NCBI GenBank assembly: GCA_959347315.1
Contig: OY365814.1
Location: 27,365,677 to 27,429,676 of the forward strand
From: Bimastos eiseni
Lineage: Eukaryota; Annelida; Clitellata; Crassiclitellata; Lumbricidae
DNA length: 64,000 nt
Direction: 5' to 3'
Both the position numbers and the translations under genes were made by a program. Position 1 is the stretch's first letter. Each line of letters begins with the position of its first letter. Shown here piece after piece: positions 1 through 12,193 of the stretch. The notes beneath the pieces were generated by a model. That model was not told where the DNA came from, ran no database searches, and saw only the letters and a list, made by a program, of their open reading frames with translations.

Positions 1-1823
1 TTCTACTAATTAATTAGAATTAGTTGCTGACGTCTGAATTCAAACCGACTCAATTTTTTTTCCAGTTTGACGTTCAATCTATTAGACAAATATATGAAAT
101 TATGACGAAACTCAGATTTCAATGCTTTTGATCCAATTTCTTCTTATTACTGTGGCGAATGTTTTTATTAATAGGAGATCGAAATTGCATTTTGGAACTA
201 AAAATTCTGGGTCCTAAAGTATTGTCTTTGAGCCTATTCTTTATTCATTTGCAAAAAATTCTGCAACATCAAATATTCGTTCCATTTATTCTTATGTGCC
301 AAGAAAAAATTTAATATTTAAAATGCAGACAGAAATCTCACATTAATCTGCTACTATTTATCAGCTCATTAGATTGTGTAAGCTGGCAATTAATTTAACG
401 TTACTGATGCATTCGTCTTTGAAGGTAATTAGCTATTTGTTAGATTGTTACCGTACTAAAACTGACAATCCTTAATAAGAATTAGAACAAGACAGTTTTG
501 TAAGTAATATTTAGAATTAGGAATAACTACCAGCTTAATTCACTTCCTGATTCGTCAGTTTATATTTAATTAATAACCATCGCTAAAGGTCTCATCGTAA
601 TCGTTAGCTCCAATTTTCCAAAGTGAAACTCTGAACGCAAAGCAACGGCCGACCCACAAGCGTCTGTAACTCAGCTCACTTGAACTGTGATTTAAATCTC
701 TGCTTTTGTGAAAAACAGCCCTTGAAAGGAAATAAGTTCACGTTGCACCATTCTTGGCCAGATATTATAATATGTTGAAACTGTTGATGCCGCTCTACTG
801 TATACTTGCTCGCACTTGTAATTCTCTGTTTGTTTTTCGAAACTAAGCTCATTCATCTGAATTGGAAGTTAATGATCATCACGCGTGTTTGCGTTGGGAA
901 AACGTCAACATCGAAGCAGACCTTGGGACCAAGCGATCGTCGACTTTCATCTGGATCATTTCGTATTAGGTTTTCTGTCACCGAAAACCCCGCTGCCTAT
1001 ATCTGTCGATGTATCTAGATGATTCCAGGTTCGGAACATTTGACGTCTTCAGAAAAAATCCAACGCTCTCCCGGCCTCTCCGTTCTTTCCCAGACTTAGC
1101 GTCGCAGGCGATACGACCATTTGGAATATCTCAATCTCTCATCCGCTCTAATGATAACACGACGATTTCTGTAGCGCCGTTGCAGAGCCGAGGTCGAAGA
1201 AAAGGGCGCTGTACATAGCTTCAAACTGCTAATGATAGTCATGAGGTTGTCTAGGAAGGTAGGTCTTGAGCTGTGATTTAAATCACTTCACAAATGACGC
1301 GTTCAACAATATCGGACATTGCAAGGCAGCTGCTGCTGTTCTGCGTAACTATAAAGAGTCGTGGCGCTTTATAAATTACGATTACGAGCACGACCAACTG
1401 ATGATCGCTCAGCATACTTCGACATTCGCCTCTGTACGCAAACGTTATGACAGAGGCTGTGACCGAATTACAATCGCCATGATTGTAATTCAATTATAGC
1501 TTATGTCTAAGTTGTTGTTGTTGCAAATGCTGGCGAATTTTGATTGCCAAGTTCGCGCATCAAGCATAGATTTTATCCCATTACTCAGAGGTTTTACTAC
1601 ACTTATATCGATATGTCAGGTACATTAAATAATCGTGGCCTTTGACTTGTTTTTTTGTTTAATTAAAACCGTCTATTGAATCTGCAGCAACAGAAAACGT
1701 GAAAAAGAACCACGCGTCAGTAACACATAAAAATTATAGGAACAGCGCAGAAGGATCAACTAATCACTGAACTCCGGACCATCATATCTGTGGTAAGAGA
1801 ACTCTTCCACTATCTGCACTCTA
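1..1823. other. AT-rich unique sequence without a recognisable gene
   Basis: No open frame longer than about 77 codons is present, and none shows a familiar domain. The DNA is AT-rich with scattered TTAATTAA-like tracts and no long tandem repeat. It could be intergenic or intronic. Confidence 0.6.
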
Positions 1824-1900
1824 ACAGTGCCAGTCCCAAGCCTGGATAAAAAGAGGGCGTCGCTAATGATCCTCGTCATCATACTGTGTCGCTAAACGGA
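1824..1900 (+). repeat. DR1 dispersed repeat, copy 1
   Basis: This is one of 11 copies of a family I name DR1. Read in the plus sense it starts CAGTGCCAGTCCCAAGCCTG, continues with GATAAA and a GAGGGCG block, then CTAATGATC, and ends GTGTCGCTAAACGG. No coding potential is seen. The family is defined by comparing copies inside this window. Its class (SINE, MITE or LINE 5'-end fragment) is unresolved. Confidence 0.8.
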
Positions 1901-2256
1901 AATTACTAATATCTCTGCCAAGAGGTTTAACGTCGAATTCGGGCCGATCTGAATAATAATCAGCGCCATGAAAGAATTTCGTCCGATGTTGACGTTTACC
2001 AGCGACTTTAGCTTGGCCGATGTAGGTCCAGCCACTGAACCCAGCATGCTTTTCAACCAAAAGATTTAATGGGGCAGACAAAATAATTTCGATGACTACT
2101 GACGATAATATCGTCAGTCCGCTGATTCCGGGAAAATATCATCTCACTCTTAAAAACGACAGAGTATTAACGATTACGGTATCAGCTGATTTCCATAATG
2201 AAAATGGTTTTCATCTTCATGTTTGTTGTGATTGTGGTTGGGATGGTGGCTTTGGG

Positions 2257-2313
2257 TCTAGGACATTTCCCCTGGACATGACCCCCCCCTAGGACATTAC
2301 TTCCCGGACATTA
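2257..2313. repeat. Short tandem GGACATT module
   Basis: Four modules beginning GGACAT follow each other, each ending in a C-rich stretch, with a period of about 14-18 bp. The arrangement recalls subterminal repeats of DNA transposons, like the GACAAAAGAGCG modules at 16.4 and 16.9 kb. No matching inverted partner was found nearby, so the element identity is only inferred. Confidence 0.4.
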
Positions 2314-2334
2314 CCCCATTCCATTACATAACAA

Positions 2335-2680
2335 AAGCATGTATGTGTATGTATGTATGTATATACTTATGTATGCAATGATTCATGAAGTGCATATAGG
2401 CATGTAAGTATTTATGTGTATATGTATGCATATAGGTTTGAGTGCATGTATGTATGTAGGTATGTATATATGTATGTATGTATACATGTATGTAGGTATA
2501 CATGTATGTATGTATATATGTATGTACGTATGTAGGTATGTGTATATGTATGTATACATGTATGCATACATGTATGTATGTAAACATGTATGTATGTATG
2601 TATGCATGTATGTATACATGTATATATGAACACATGTATACATGTGTGTATGTATGCGTGTACGTATGTATATGTGCGCT
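2335..2680. repeat. Imperfect (GTAT)n microsatellite
   Basis: About 345 bp of GTAT/GTAC/GCAT tetranucleotides with many interruptions. Because four is not a multiple of three, every frame on both strands stays open and reads as Tyr/Met/Cys or His/Thr/Ile repeats. Those frames are not genes. Confidence 0.95.
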
Positions 2681-3047
2681 ATGGAAATATTGTGATGTGA
2701 CGAGGTAGAAGATAATAAAAGATGAGGATAGCAATGACGGCAATAAACATCATAGTCACTGGTGTAAGCACCTCCACCATTGGCACCACTACAATCAACA
2801 ACATCACCCCACCGGTTCATATCACCAGCTCTTTAGTAACGGCACTACCACCCCAATGACATCGTCACTAATACCACTACTGTCACGAGCAGCAGCACCA
2901 CGACCACCAGCAACAATGAAAGTGACAACAATACCATATCGTGACGATCAACATTGCTCACTGGTATATATCATCATCCTAAGCACAGTTGCGTGATCTC
3001 AGCATTCAGTTATACTGTCATCGAATATGCATGGTATGACATCGTAA

Positions 3048-3250
3048 AGAGAAGACAGGGAAGAAAGAGAAGAAGAGGAAGAAAGAGAAGAAAGGGAAGA
3101 AAAGGAAGAATGGGAAGAAAAGGAAGAAAGGCAAGATATGGAAAAAATGAAAGAAGGGGAAGAAGGAGAAGAAAGGGAAGAAATGGAAGAAAGGAAAGAA
3201 GGGTAAAAAGGAGAAGTAGTGGAAGAAAAGGAAGAAAGGGAAGCAAGTGA
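3048..3250. repeat. Polypurine GGAAGAAA-type tract
   Basis: About 200 bp are almost purely A and G on the plus strand, built from variants of GGAAGAAA. The tract gives Lys/Arg/Gly-rich and Leu/Phe/Pro-rich frames on the two strands. It is low-complexity DNA and could adopt triplex structure. Confidence 0.9.
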
Positions 3251-3407
3251 AAATGGAAAGGTCGCTTCCTTCTAAATATGATACCTCAACAGCTGCAGCA
3301 GCGACAACGCACAGAAGAAATCCCTTTACGTATGTTCGCCCGTTTCTGTTTAATTCTTCTTCTTGGTCTTTTAAATCTTCTATTCTCTCAACCCATGTCT
3401 TCTGAAT

Positions 3408-3600
3408 GAATGTCACTTTCTGTCTGTGTTTCTGTGTATATCCGTGTCTGTACGAGTCTGTATCACTCTGTCTGTATCTCTCCCCGTCTCTCCCTGTCTC
3501 TCTCTGTCTGTCTCTCTTTCTCTCTCACTCTCTCTGCATTCTTGTGGGTTTGGACCACTGGTCATTTCCCTCTGTCTCCTTCTGATTTCCATCATGCTCC
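3408..3600. repeat. Pyrimidine TCTG/TCTC tract ending at the gap
   Basis: A TCTG/TCTC-rich tract with some interruptions precedes the run of N by about 60 bp. Low complexity of this kind may have contributed to the assembly break. Confidence 0.8.
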
Positions 3601-3800
3601 NNNNNNNNNNNNNNNNNNNNNNNNNNNNNNNNNNNNNNNNNNNNNNNNNNNNNNNNNNNNNNNNNNNNNNNNNNNNNNNNNNNNNNNNNNNNNNNNNNNN
3701 NNNNNNNNNNNNNNNNNNNNNNNNNNNNNNNNNNNNNNNNNNNNNNNNNNNNNNNNNNNNNNNNNNNNNNNNNNNNNNNNNNNNNNNNNNNNNNNNNNNN
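3601..3800. other. Assembly gap of exactly 200 N
   Basis: Two hundred consecutive N. The round number suggests a fixed-size or estimated scaffold gap, so the true distance between 3600 and 3801 is unknown. Any open frame crossing it is an artefact. Confidence 0.99.
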
Positions 3801-4186
3801 ACTTAAACTTTGATAGCAAACATGCTTCAGACTGTCGGGCGTTTCATTGTTCAACATTCGTTCGGCGCCTCTAACATCGTTCAACAATTCACTGCACGAT
3901 ATTAGACAGGTCCTAAAGAGTCGCTGCAGAAATGAACTGCTCTCATTAGAGCCTTGTTTATGTACATATTTCTCCCATGATGCACCGGTTTTACACCGCA
4001 GCAGACGGAAGATTAACGACTTCGTGTATTGGATGTGAGGCTTTTTTGATGTCACGAGGAATAGCATTTTTAGCTGTAACAATAACTTCATCATTGCAAC
4101 ATCTACGTACATATGTAAGTACCCATGTATTTGTATGTAAGTATGTGTAAATGTATGTATATGAATCCCACCATTGTTTACAGTTC

Positions 4187-4264
4187 GACAGTGCCAGTCC
4201 CAAGACTGGATAAAGTAGAGGGCGACGCTAATGATCTTTGTTATCACACAGTGTCGTTAAACTG
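4187..4264 (+). repeat. DR1 dispersed repeat, copy 2
   Basis: A close match to the family: GACAGTGCCAGTCCCAAG, GGATAAAGTAGAGGGCGACG, CTAATGATCTTTGTTATCAC, then ACAGTGTCGTTAAACTG. This is one of the best-preserved copies and was used to define the consensus. Confidence 0.85.
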
Positions 4265-4507
4265 TACGTGTGCATGTATTTGTATGTATCCGTGAATGTT
4301 TGCGTATATATGTATTGTTGTACGTGTGTACGAAGCCTTTGTACACATCGTATTAGGTATAAAATGCATTGATCTGACTGATAATATTATGCAGAGCATT
4401 AAGAAGCCTCACAGGGACTCCGTGGAATGCTATCTGTACGAAAATATGGAGACTCGCATGAGTGATCCTAAGGGACTGGATGATCCGTGTTTCGATCAAC
4501 TTTAAGA

Positions 4508-4865
4508 ATTCCGAGAGAGACAGACAGACAGACAGACAGACGAACGGACTGACAGACAGGACAGACTGACAGACAGAGACAGAGACAGACGGAGATAGAC
4601 AGAGGCGAGAGAGAGACTGACAAGCAGACAGCGACAGACGGACAGACAGACCGACAGACAGAGACAGACAGAAAGAGACACAGAGAGACACAGAGAGTCA
4701 CAGAGAGACACAGAGAGACACAGAGAGACACAGAGAGACACAGAGAGACACAGAGAGACACAGAGAGACACAGAGAGACACAGAGAGACACAGAGAGACA
4801 CAGAGAGACACAGAGAGACACAGAGAGACAGAGGCGGAGAGAGAGACTAACAGACAGACAGGCAG
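4508..4865. repeat. (GACA)n tract with a near-pure 10-bp array
   Basis: GACAGACA-type sequence leads into a near-perfect 10-bp tandem (CAGAGAGACA) from about 4678 to 4829, with one T substitution near 4698. The long Cys/Leu/Ser/Val frames on the minus strand are translations of this array. Confidence 0.95.
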
Positions 4866-5624
4866 ATAGATAGTGACAGGGGTAAAAGAGGGTGTTCTGC
4901 ATAATGAGCTTGTAGATTTCTACGCTTGTGACAAAACCTCAAAACCAGCGGATGGCAGACAGATGGAAATCTTAAGTTCCTTGCACCTTTTCAATACTTA
5001 AAGATCATAAAGAAAATGGACGATACGTAGTTCCACGCGTTCACTGTCTACGACTCGCGTAGACGAGTGAGGACCGCCCCGATCTATTTTCCGTGTCGGA
5101 ATCCGACGCAGTTCGTTGGCGGTGTCGTCGGTAGGTGCTGTCGGGTCATTGTGACTTCCTTTATTAAAGGAGTCGTCTACATGTTCTGCTGATGAAGCAA
5201 GGCGGCTTCTTTGAAGCTGCCCGTCGTGTGTGGTCCTTAATTTGCTTCTCCGTTAAATCAAGCCGCCGCTGCCAACAGCACCGCCATAACTGCTACCACC
5301 GGCTGCTGTTAGGCAGCTGCACCAGAGCGTAGTGTGGTCAGAAGGCTCATAGATTGTCTAGTATGACAGGTGCAAGTTCACGGCATCCAGACACCTTGTT
5401 CATGACGACTTGAGACACAAATGTCTAGCTGCAGGGTCAAAACGTGACTTCCATCGGGAATTGAATCAGCATTAGTGCTTGGCGTATACAGACACTTACC
5501 GACATCCACCGTCTGTTCATGCATTAGCTAACTTAGAAGAACGCGCGTGTCTAAGTGCACAGTCCGGTTCTTCGGTAGGACGAGGAAAACTGCTTATTAA
5601 AGCACGGGTTCATCACTATATTCT
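4866..5624. other. Unique sequence without a recognised gene
   Basis: Mixed-composition DNA with a mildly GC-richer patch around 5040-5330 containing CCGCCGCTGCC-like triplets. No open frame with recognisable domains and no RNA gene was seen. Confidence 0.5.
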
Positions 5625-5898
5625 CCTTCAATCTGTCAATCTATCCGTCCCTCTGTCTGTCCTTGTATTTGTCCGTCCGCTAGTCTTTCTGTCCGTCCCT
5701 CTGTCTGTCCTTGTATTTGTCCGTCCGTCCGTCCAACTGTCTGTCTGTCCTTGTATTTGTCCGTCCGCTAGTCTTTCTGTCCGTCCCCCTGTCTGTCCTT
5801 GTATCTGTCCGTCCGTTCAACTGTCTGTCTGTCCTTGTTTCTGTTCGTCCGCTAGTCTTTCTATCCGTTCATGCATCTGACTGTCCTTATACCTGTCT

Positions 5899-5929
<31 letters not shown>

Positions 5930-6115
5930 CTTGTGTCCGTCCGTCCGTTCGTCTGTCTGTTCTTGTGTCTGTCCGTCCACTAGTCTTTCTGTCCGTCCAT
6001 CTGACTGTCCCTATACCTGTCTGTCTATCTGTCCGTCTGTCTGTCTTTGTGTCAGTCCGTCCGTCTGTCTGTCTGCTCTTGTGTCTGTCCGTCCATTAGT
6101 CCTCCTGTTCGTCCA
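5625..6115. repeat. (GTCC/GTCT)n array with longer internal repeats
   Basis: About 490 bp of GTCC and GTCT tetranucleotides. Longer phrases such as CCGCTAGTCTTTCTGTCCGT and CTGTCCTTGTATTTGTCCG recur several times, so the array grew by duplicating larger blocks as well as single tetramers. All Ser/Val/Leu/Cys/Pro frames here are repeat shadows. Confidence 0.9.
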
Positions 6116-6544
6116 CGTGTTCATAATGGGATCGAAATCGTTTCGTCAGAGAGCAAAGGTCTCAACATTGTGGCCATAATTCCTGAGTCAACGAAGGAGG
6201 CGCCTGCACAGTTTAACGCCCTCAGTGCACACCGCCCATAATATCATCGAGTCGCACTTTCATCAGCAGACCCGAGCGTACTCTGTCCGAGCGGACAACA
6301 GACCCATGATCACTTGAGGAGCCGGTCTTCTGCTACTACAGAGAAACGTCGTATAATATATATGGCGTGTAGTGAGACATCGACGCTTTTTTACTCTCAG
6401 CATACAGTTCCTGTAATCATAAATGGACAATTGAAAGCGATCCGAAAGTACAAAGAAGCATTGCAGCTGATGCCCTGGCCGCGTAATAATATTATAGCGT
6501 AAAATACAACAATTACCTGATGATTAACTACCGCTGTAATGTAC

Positions 6545-6597
6545 ATGTCTGTCTGTCTGTCTGTCTGCATATCTGTCTGTCTGTATGTCTGTCTGAA
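6545..6597. repeat. Short (GTCT)n microsatellite
   Basis: About 50 bp of GTCT units with two interruptions. Confidence 0.9.
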
Positions 6598-6604
6598 ATA
6601 TACA

Positions 6605-7190
6605 ACCTGTTGGCTGCATATAAGAAACATGCATCAGTTATATATAGCGCATTTCAAAGATCTTCCCAGAATTAGTTTAAGTCCAGCTTAGCGTTGAAAA
6701 TCCATATATATAGATATATAAAGAATCTGGTTACGTTACATCACAGAGGCCACGAAGTTGGGAAAAGATCTTCCATCACATGTTTCCTTTTCACATTAAC
6801 ACTTTGCGGGAGTCAAATCTCGTCGCTAGCCCCATTTCATCGCTAAGGATCTGCTTCGGATGTTTTCTATAGCGACATTTTTAGAAGACCTGCAAGCATA
6901 CGCTGGAGTAGTTAGTTAACCCTTAATCCAATGATTTAACTAAATTGTCCAGAGTCCCTATATGTTATATAATGTAACGAGCATTAACATAGCGCCCATT
7001 CAAGAAAAGTAGTGTACAGTAAGCCGAAGGAGTCGCCCGTGACACAGGTCAACTATATGGAAAAGGGATTGTAAACGCATGAAAGAAAACATGTCTCTTC
7101 TCGGCAACCATGCGCCATAGAAGTCGTGCTACATCTTCAGCGAATCGCTACTAAAGTGTTGCGATGTACGTTAACTCGAAAAAAAAGGAA
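6605..7190. other. Unique sequence with one isolated tail-like motif
   Basis: No gene seen. Around 6975-7000, read on the minus strand, the sequence GCGCTATGTTAATGCTCG followed by TTACATTAT resembles the 3' end of the LINE at 7195-7460. It may be an isolated retroelement tail. Confidence 0.4.
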
Positions 7191-7194
7191 AACA

Positions 7195-7460
7195 ATGCAG
7201 TATAATGACGTAATGTGCCGTAATGTAATCAAGCATTTATATAGCGCCGCTCGAATAAGCAGCGCTTTCAACGGTCGACTGTGTGTTTGGGCAAGAGTGC
7301 AGAAGAGTCTTAAGACGTCTCCGAAACTGGCAAGGCGAGAGGGTCAGTAACTCCAGGCGCAGGGACTGTGGAAGACAGTTCCAAGCTGAAGGACCAACAT
7401 AGGCAATTGACACTTTATTTCCGCCACAACCGCCAGGCAGAATAGACAGAGAGCAATTTT
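7195..7460 (-). pseudogene. Decayed LINE C-terminus and 3' end (Jockey/CR1/L2-like)
   Basis: Read on the minus strand, positions 7398 to about 7357 encode VGPSAWNCLPQSLR, followed by FRRRLKTLLHSC near 7330-7290. This matches the pattern (GPS-WNSLP--LR, then F---LKT-LF) seen at the C-terminus of many Jockey/CR1/L2-type reverse transcriptase polyproteins. Downstream comes GGCGCTATATAAATGC (7248-7233) and then TGATTACATTACGG, a plausible 3' end with a short repeated tail. No RT core is present, so this is a 5'-truncated copy. Its 3' motif recurs as isolated fragments across the window. Clade assignment is from memory of the pattern, not from a search. Confidence 0.65.
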
Positions 7461-7680
7461 CAAAGTGACGTCTGATGAGGAAGAGCTGTCAGCCCTGACT
7501 CACTGACGTCTGACGTCTCTCCAGGAGTCATTTCTTGAGAGTAAATTCCAGTGCGCTGCTATCTAACGCTCCCTATAAACGGAGAAATGGCTTTCGGATC
7601 CTGCGGATGTTGAAGAGAGGGTTCGTTTACAGTCGTATGGAACTCTATGCATTATGGCGACGTTATGGATAATGAATTAC
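7461..7680. other. Flank of the LINE fragment, no gene seen
   Basis: This may contain more of the same element upstream of its C-terminus, but frames are broken and I cannot assign it. A TGACGTCTGACGTC short duplication lies near 7505-7520. Confidence 0.35.
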
Positions 7681-7681
7681 G

Positions 7682-7733
7682 GTGGCATGCATGCATGTAC
7701 GTATGCATGCATGTATGTATGTATGTATGTATG

Positions 7734-7764
<31 letters not shown>

Positions 7765-7836
7765 GTATGTTTGTTTGCTTGCATGTATGTATGTATGTAT
7801 GTATGTATGTATGTATGCATGCATGTATGTATGTAA
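7682..7836. repeat. (GTAT)n microsatellite
   Basis: About 155 bp of GTAT with GCAT variants, pure for more than ten units in places. His/Thr/Tyr/Ile and Met/Tyr/Val/Cys frames on both strands are shadows. Confidence 0.95.
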
Positions 7837-8120
7837 GAACGCCATCCGTGTATGTAGTGTGGAGATAACCTGTGCAAAGCCGAGTCCGAAAGTCTGGATT
7901 TTTATAAACAAAAGCCAAAATGCTGCTCGAAAATTGGAGGTAATAAGTAAGTAAGTAGATGGATTTCCCTGCTGTCTTCTTGCATAATAGAGCAGCAAGG
8001 GGACTGACTGGATTAGGGCGGGCTTCCTGCGAGGCAGCCAAGGAGATTTGTTGCTGGTTTACAACGGCGCAAGTACATCCGTTGCGAATTCGGAAAGTCT
8101 GATCCAGACATAAAAACCAA

Positions 8121-8121
<1 letters not shown>

Positions 8122-8171
<50 letters not shown>

Positions 8172-8390
8172 AACAGATAAACAGACATACAGACAAATAG
8201 ATAGGCAGACAGACATAGAGAGAGAAAGCGTCAGAGACAAAAGACATTAGACAGAGAAACAGAGATCGAGAGATGGAAGGAATAAGAAATTGGAAAGAGA
8301 GAGAAACAGAAAGAGAGACACAAAGAGAGACAGAGACAGACAGAAGGATATATATATATATATGTGTGTATATATATATAACAGACTGAG
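8122..8390. repeat. (GA)n and (GACA)n tract followed by (TA)n
   Basis: A GAGA run from about 8122 passes into GACAGACA-like sequence and ends in a TATATA/TGTG tract near 8349-8380. The open frames through it are low-complexity Ser/Leu or Arg/Glu repeats. Confidence 0.9.
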
Positions 8391-8604
8391 GGAGGACGGA
8401 AAAAGGGATATGTGTGAAAGGCGACATGGGTTGGAAGAACGTATTTCTTTCTATTTTCCTTCTTCTTCTTTTCTTCCATTCGTTTATTCTCTCTTTCATT
8501 CATCTTTACACATTAACATATCGCACAAGCAAATCCCGCTCTTTCTGTCCGCCTGTCCTCTATTCCATCCAGTCAATGTCTGCCTCATTGTCCTTCTGTC
8601 TATT

Positions 8605-8680
8605 TCTTTGTCTGTCTGTCTGTCTGTCTGTCTGCCCGCCTATCCTTCTGTTTGCCTGTTTGCCTAATTGCCTGCATGCC
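8605..8680. repeat. (GTCT)n microsatellite
   Basis: GTCT units grading into GCCT variants. Confidence 0.8.
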
Positions 8681-9174
8681 TGAAAGACAGACGCACACCG
8701 CTATGTCGTCTGCACCTGCCTAATCCTCCGGCCTTGACCCTCTAACGCTGACTTCTATCCTTTTCCTCCGTTTCTCATTTCGCCCATATCATATATTCAT
8801 TCCGCAGCATAAATATGCATGCATAACTGCGTATATATATGCAAACGAGCCTGTACGTATGCAGATGAGGTCGTGGCATACCCATATAGCATGATTTGAT
8901 ATAGGGTGATGAGCCGAATGCCCGATTAGCGACCATGTATGTATGTATGTATATATGTATGTAAGTATGTACGTAAGTATATATAGCGCTATCTTGCCTC
9001 AGCCCATTTTCGCAATCCGGCGCACAGCTCAAGCAAACCACCGGCAGCAGCAGCAGCCTCACAGTAGAGGCATCTGCATCCACCGGTCAGCATCACTGAT
9101 GTAGTTGACGTCTGACTAAGAGTCCACCAAACGTGAAGTCGAGGTCATGCGAAGATGCTTAGACAAAGACAAGC

Positions 9175-9285
9175 ACAGACAATCAGACGGACGGACAGAC
9201 AAACAGACGAACGGACAGACGGACGGACGGACAGTCAGATTGACAGACAGACAGATGAACAGATAGACAAACAGACAAGAAAAAC
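9175..9285. repeat. (GACA/GACG)n microsatellite
   Basis: Interrupted GACA and GACG tetramers over about 110 bp. Confidence 0.85.
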
Positions 9286-10515
9286 TCAAATAAGCAGTCG
9301 ACACCAATTACGCTTCATATCGAACAAACGCTGACCTAGACAAACCGGGAGAGAGACAGACAGAGCAAGACCATCTGACATCCGTATGGTGACATAGAAA
9401 CTGAGGCACACGAACATCCAAGCAGACGGGAAGCAGGCAACAAGGAAAACAGTCGACCATGCGCACGAGGGTCCTGCTGATGTCCTTGACTATAGAACGA
9501 ATCGTCCGAATAAGCGAATGGGACGCTGCTATAAACAAAATTACCTTCGAACGCACAACTTTTGTGTTTTGTGTAGAAGACGGTGCAGACGGTTCGAAGA
9601 TTTGCAGCTGATTTTGTTATCACAGATGTTCAAACACCTCTTCACCCTTTAACGAGTTTGTACTAAAATGTATGTGAAAACCTATCCATCTTATCGTTAA
9701 GGAGTTAATGAGAGACTTGCTGACCTAAAGACACAAACAATAACAGACAGTGTTTCTAACTCTCTTTAGAGAACACGAGACATTTACAAACATGACATCT
9801 ATCGCTCTCTGTTTGTCTTTCTCCCTTTCCTCTGTCTCTCCCTTTGTCTCTTATATACATATATATATTACATATATATATTAATGGTATTCACAGAATA
9901 TTCATCGTGTGTGTGCAAGCTAAGCGGAAGTACCGTTACAAATTTATATGGCGCCGCTTATAGAGAATACAGGGTCGCTTTGGACCTGACAATACAACTC
10001 ACTGTCGTATTGTAATTGTAATCCGACAGTTATCAGGCTACAACTCGTCAGTTGCGCTTCCGACCCGAACCAATGAAATCACTGTGCATTGGGGTAATGT
10101 AGACATCGGGCGTTTGCGAAACTGTGTAAGAGAAACTGAGAAACTCGAGCGACTGCTCTCAAGAAATACGATTGAATAGGATAATACTCTTGCGCAGCAG
10201 GAGAGAGGCAGTGAGAGAGACAGAGAAAGATAGAGAGGGAGAGAGAGAGATTTGTAAAGAGAGAAAGACTAAAATGGTTAGGTCGCCGATTGTGAGGCAG
10301 TTAGTTCCAGAAGCATGGGCTGACTACAACAACTTCGGGGTCGGTCGCGAAACGACCAGGTCACCTTGCGTAGCAGAACGAAGAATTGTATCAACAGAAA
10401 TAGACGGTGCATGGCATCGTGTATTTTTGCCACAAGATGCTTTGAACGAAGATGTAAGTGAAAGATGCAGTTTAAACGCAAATACGACAACAGCAGCCGG
10501 AAATACACGACAAGA

Positions 10516-10640
10516 GAAGATTAATATTGGTTACGTTAATTAATCAATATTAATTAAGATTAAATTATGATTATTTAAGATTAATTGAGATTAATTAAAA
10601 TTAATTAATAAATTAAGATTAATATTGGTTATGTTACTCA
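10516..10640. repeat. Direct repeat bracketing an ATTAA-rich tract
   Basis: AGATTAATATTGGTTACGTT at about 10518 recurs as AGATTAATATTGGTTATGTT at about 10617, one mismatch in 20. Between them lie repeated GATTAATTAAAATTAATT-like words. This is a tandem expansion of an AT-rich unit of roughly 100 bp. Confidence 0.75.
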
Positions 10641-10816
10641 TTCACACAGCAACCCAGGTCGGATGATGATGATGTATATCTTGAAGCGGCGCTTCATAAA
10701 TGCTTGCTTACATTACATGCGTACTTGGGTGCATGCGTACCCCCAGTGTGATTGCGAGATGTCGTATGCGCAGTGCGCGTAATAGTGCGCGCGTGCACTC
10801 ATTATTCATGCGTGCG

Positions 10817-10992
10817 GTATATATATATATACATATATATATAAGCATAATATATATATATATAAAGTGATCATATATATATATATAAAGTGATCATATA
10901 TATATATGTATATATATAAAGTGATCATATATATATATGTATATATATATGTATATATATAAAGTGATCATATATATATATATATATAGTAT
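10817..10992. repeat. (TA)n array with repeated TGATCA blocks
   Basis: Four blocks of AAAGTGATCA alternate with 16-40 bp of TATATA or TATATG. The array contains many self-complementary segments and could extrude cruciforms. Confidence 0.9.
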
Positions 10993-11453
10993 GCAGATGC
11001 CATATTTGTATTATTGTTTCGCTGACCGAGCGAGACTCGTCAACTGAGCGAAAGATACCACTAACTGTAATTGCTTTCCTATTCGAGCAGCAAGTGCAGG
11101 AGGAGTACAACGACAGAGAGACAGAGAGACAGGCAGACAGCCAAACAGACAGAGAAAGATACGAAGATATCTGACGACGACCGACGCATCCAGAATATTA
11201 CACGACAGATTGAACGTTCGTCGATCTCAAAACGGTCAGAGATGAAAATCGAGATGTCAAATATATATCCCACGACAAAACATAAGAAAATTGACTCCAG
11301 GGATGCAATATACAGGCGAGATATCCGACTGTAGAGGCTTCATTCTTGCCGCTCTCGTATCGTGACACGGCAATTCAACGCTTGGACAAACCAGCTTTCA
11401 GGAAGTTCAGGTTCTCTTGCATGGCAAAAGAAGATCAGCTTTCCCATAGTGGA

Positions 11454-11454
<1 letters not shown>

Positions 11455-11544
<90 letters not shown>

Positions 11545-11550
11545 ATTATT
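11455..11550. repeat. (TTA)n microsatellite
   Basis: About 28 uninterrupted ATT/TTA trinucleotides with a short AATTATT end. Poly-Ile and poly-Tyr frames arise from it. Confidence 0.97.
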
Positions 11551-11958
11551 AAGTCACATGTGATATTATTCATCATTGGCACTGCCAACCGATCTGTTAT
11601 CAGGTCATCTGGGTAGCCGCTTGTCAGATGATTGTAATCTTGACACAGTGCCCTGAAAAGCCACCTCATTGAAACGTTGGATCAATGCCGACAAGGTCTG
11701 GAAGAGGAAGCTTGTCTCTCGGGTGTCACCGGTAGTTGTCGAAAGTCGGCGTCCAGTCACAGACAGAAAGGCGAGGCCCTCACTATTGAGGGGACCGAAG
11801 GTTTCTACATATAGCGATTGGAACGAAAGTGTATATTTCTTCTCCAGCTCAGAATATTTTGTGTTTCCTTGTGGCTGCTATCGCCGCCGCTCCTGGGGCT
11901 GTGGCAGCTGTCTCGGGGATATAAGAAGAGGCCACTATGTCCACCACCGTCGCGTCCC

Positions 11959-12006
11959 AAAGTAAGACCCGCCCCCAACCCACGGTATCAGGGCGGGCCT
12001 TACTTT
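11959..12006. other. 16-bp inverted repeat abutting a TTA array
   Basis: AAAGTAAGACCCGCCC (11959-11974) pairs with GGGCGGGCCTTACTTT (11991-12006) with one mismatch, leaving a 16-nt loop. The right arm runs straight into the (TTA)n tract. A stem directly before a simple tail is typical of retroelement 3' ends, but no coding remnant upstream was recognised. Confidence 0.7.
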
Positions 12007-12068
12007 AATATTACTATTATTATTACTATTATTATTATTATTATTACTATTATTATTATTATTATTAC

Positions 12069-12107
<39 letters not shown>

Positions 12108-12160
12108 TATTATTATTATTATTACAATTATTATTATTATATTACTATTATTATTATTAC

Positions 12161-12193
<33 letters not shown>

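Noticed and set aside
3525..4247. 240-codon minus-strand open frame crossing the gap
   Set aside because: Its middle third is undetermined sequence (N); the remaining parts show no domain.
7647..7954. Open frames through the GTAT array on both strands
   Set aside because: Microsatellite shadows, identical in nature to those at 2.3-2.7 and 38.9-39.1 kb.
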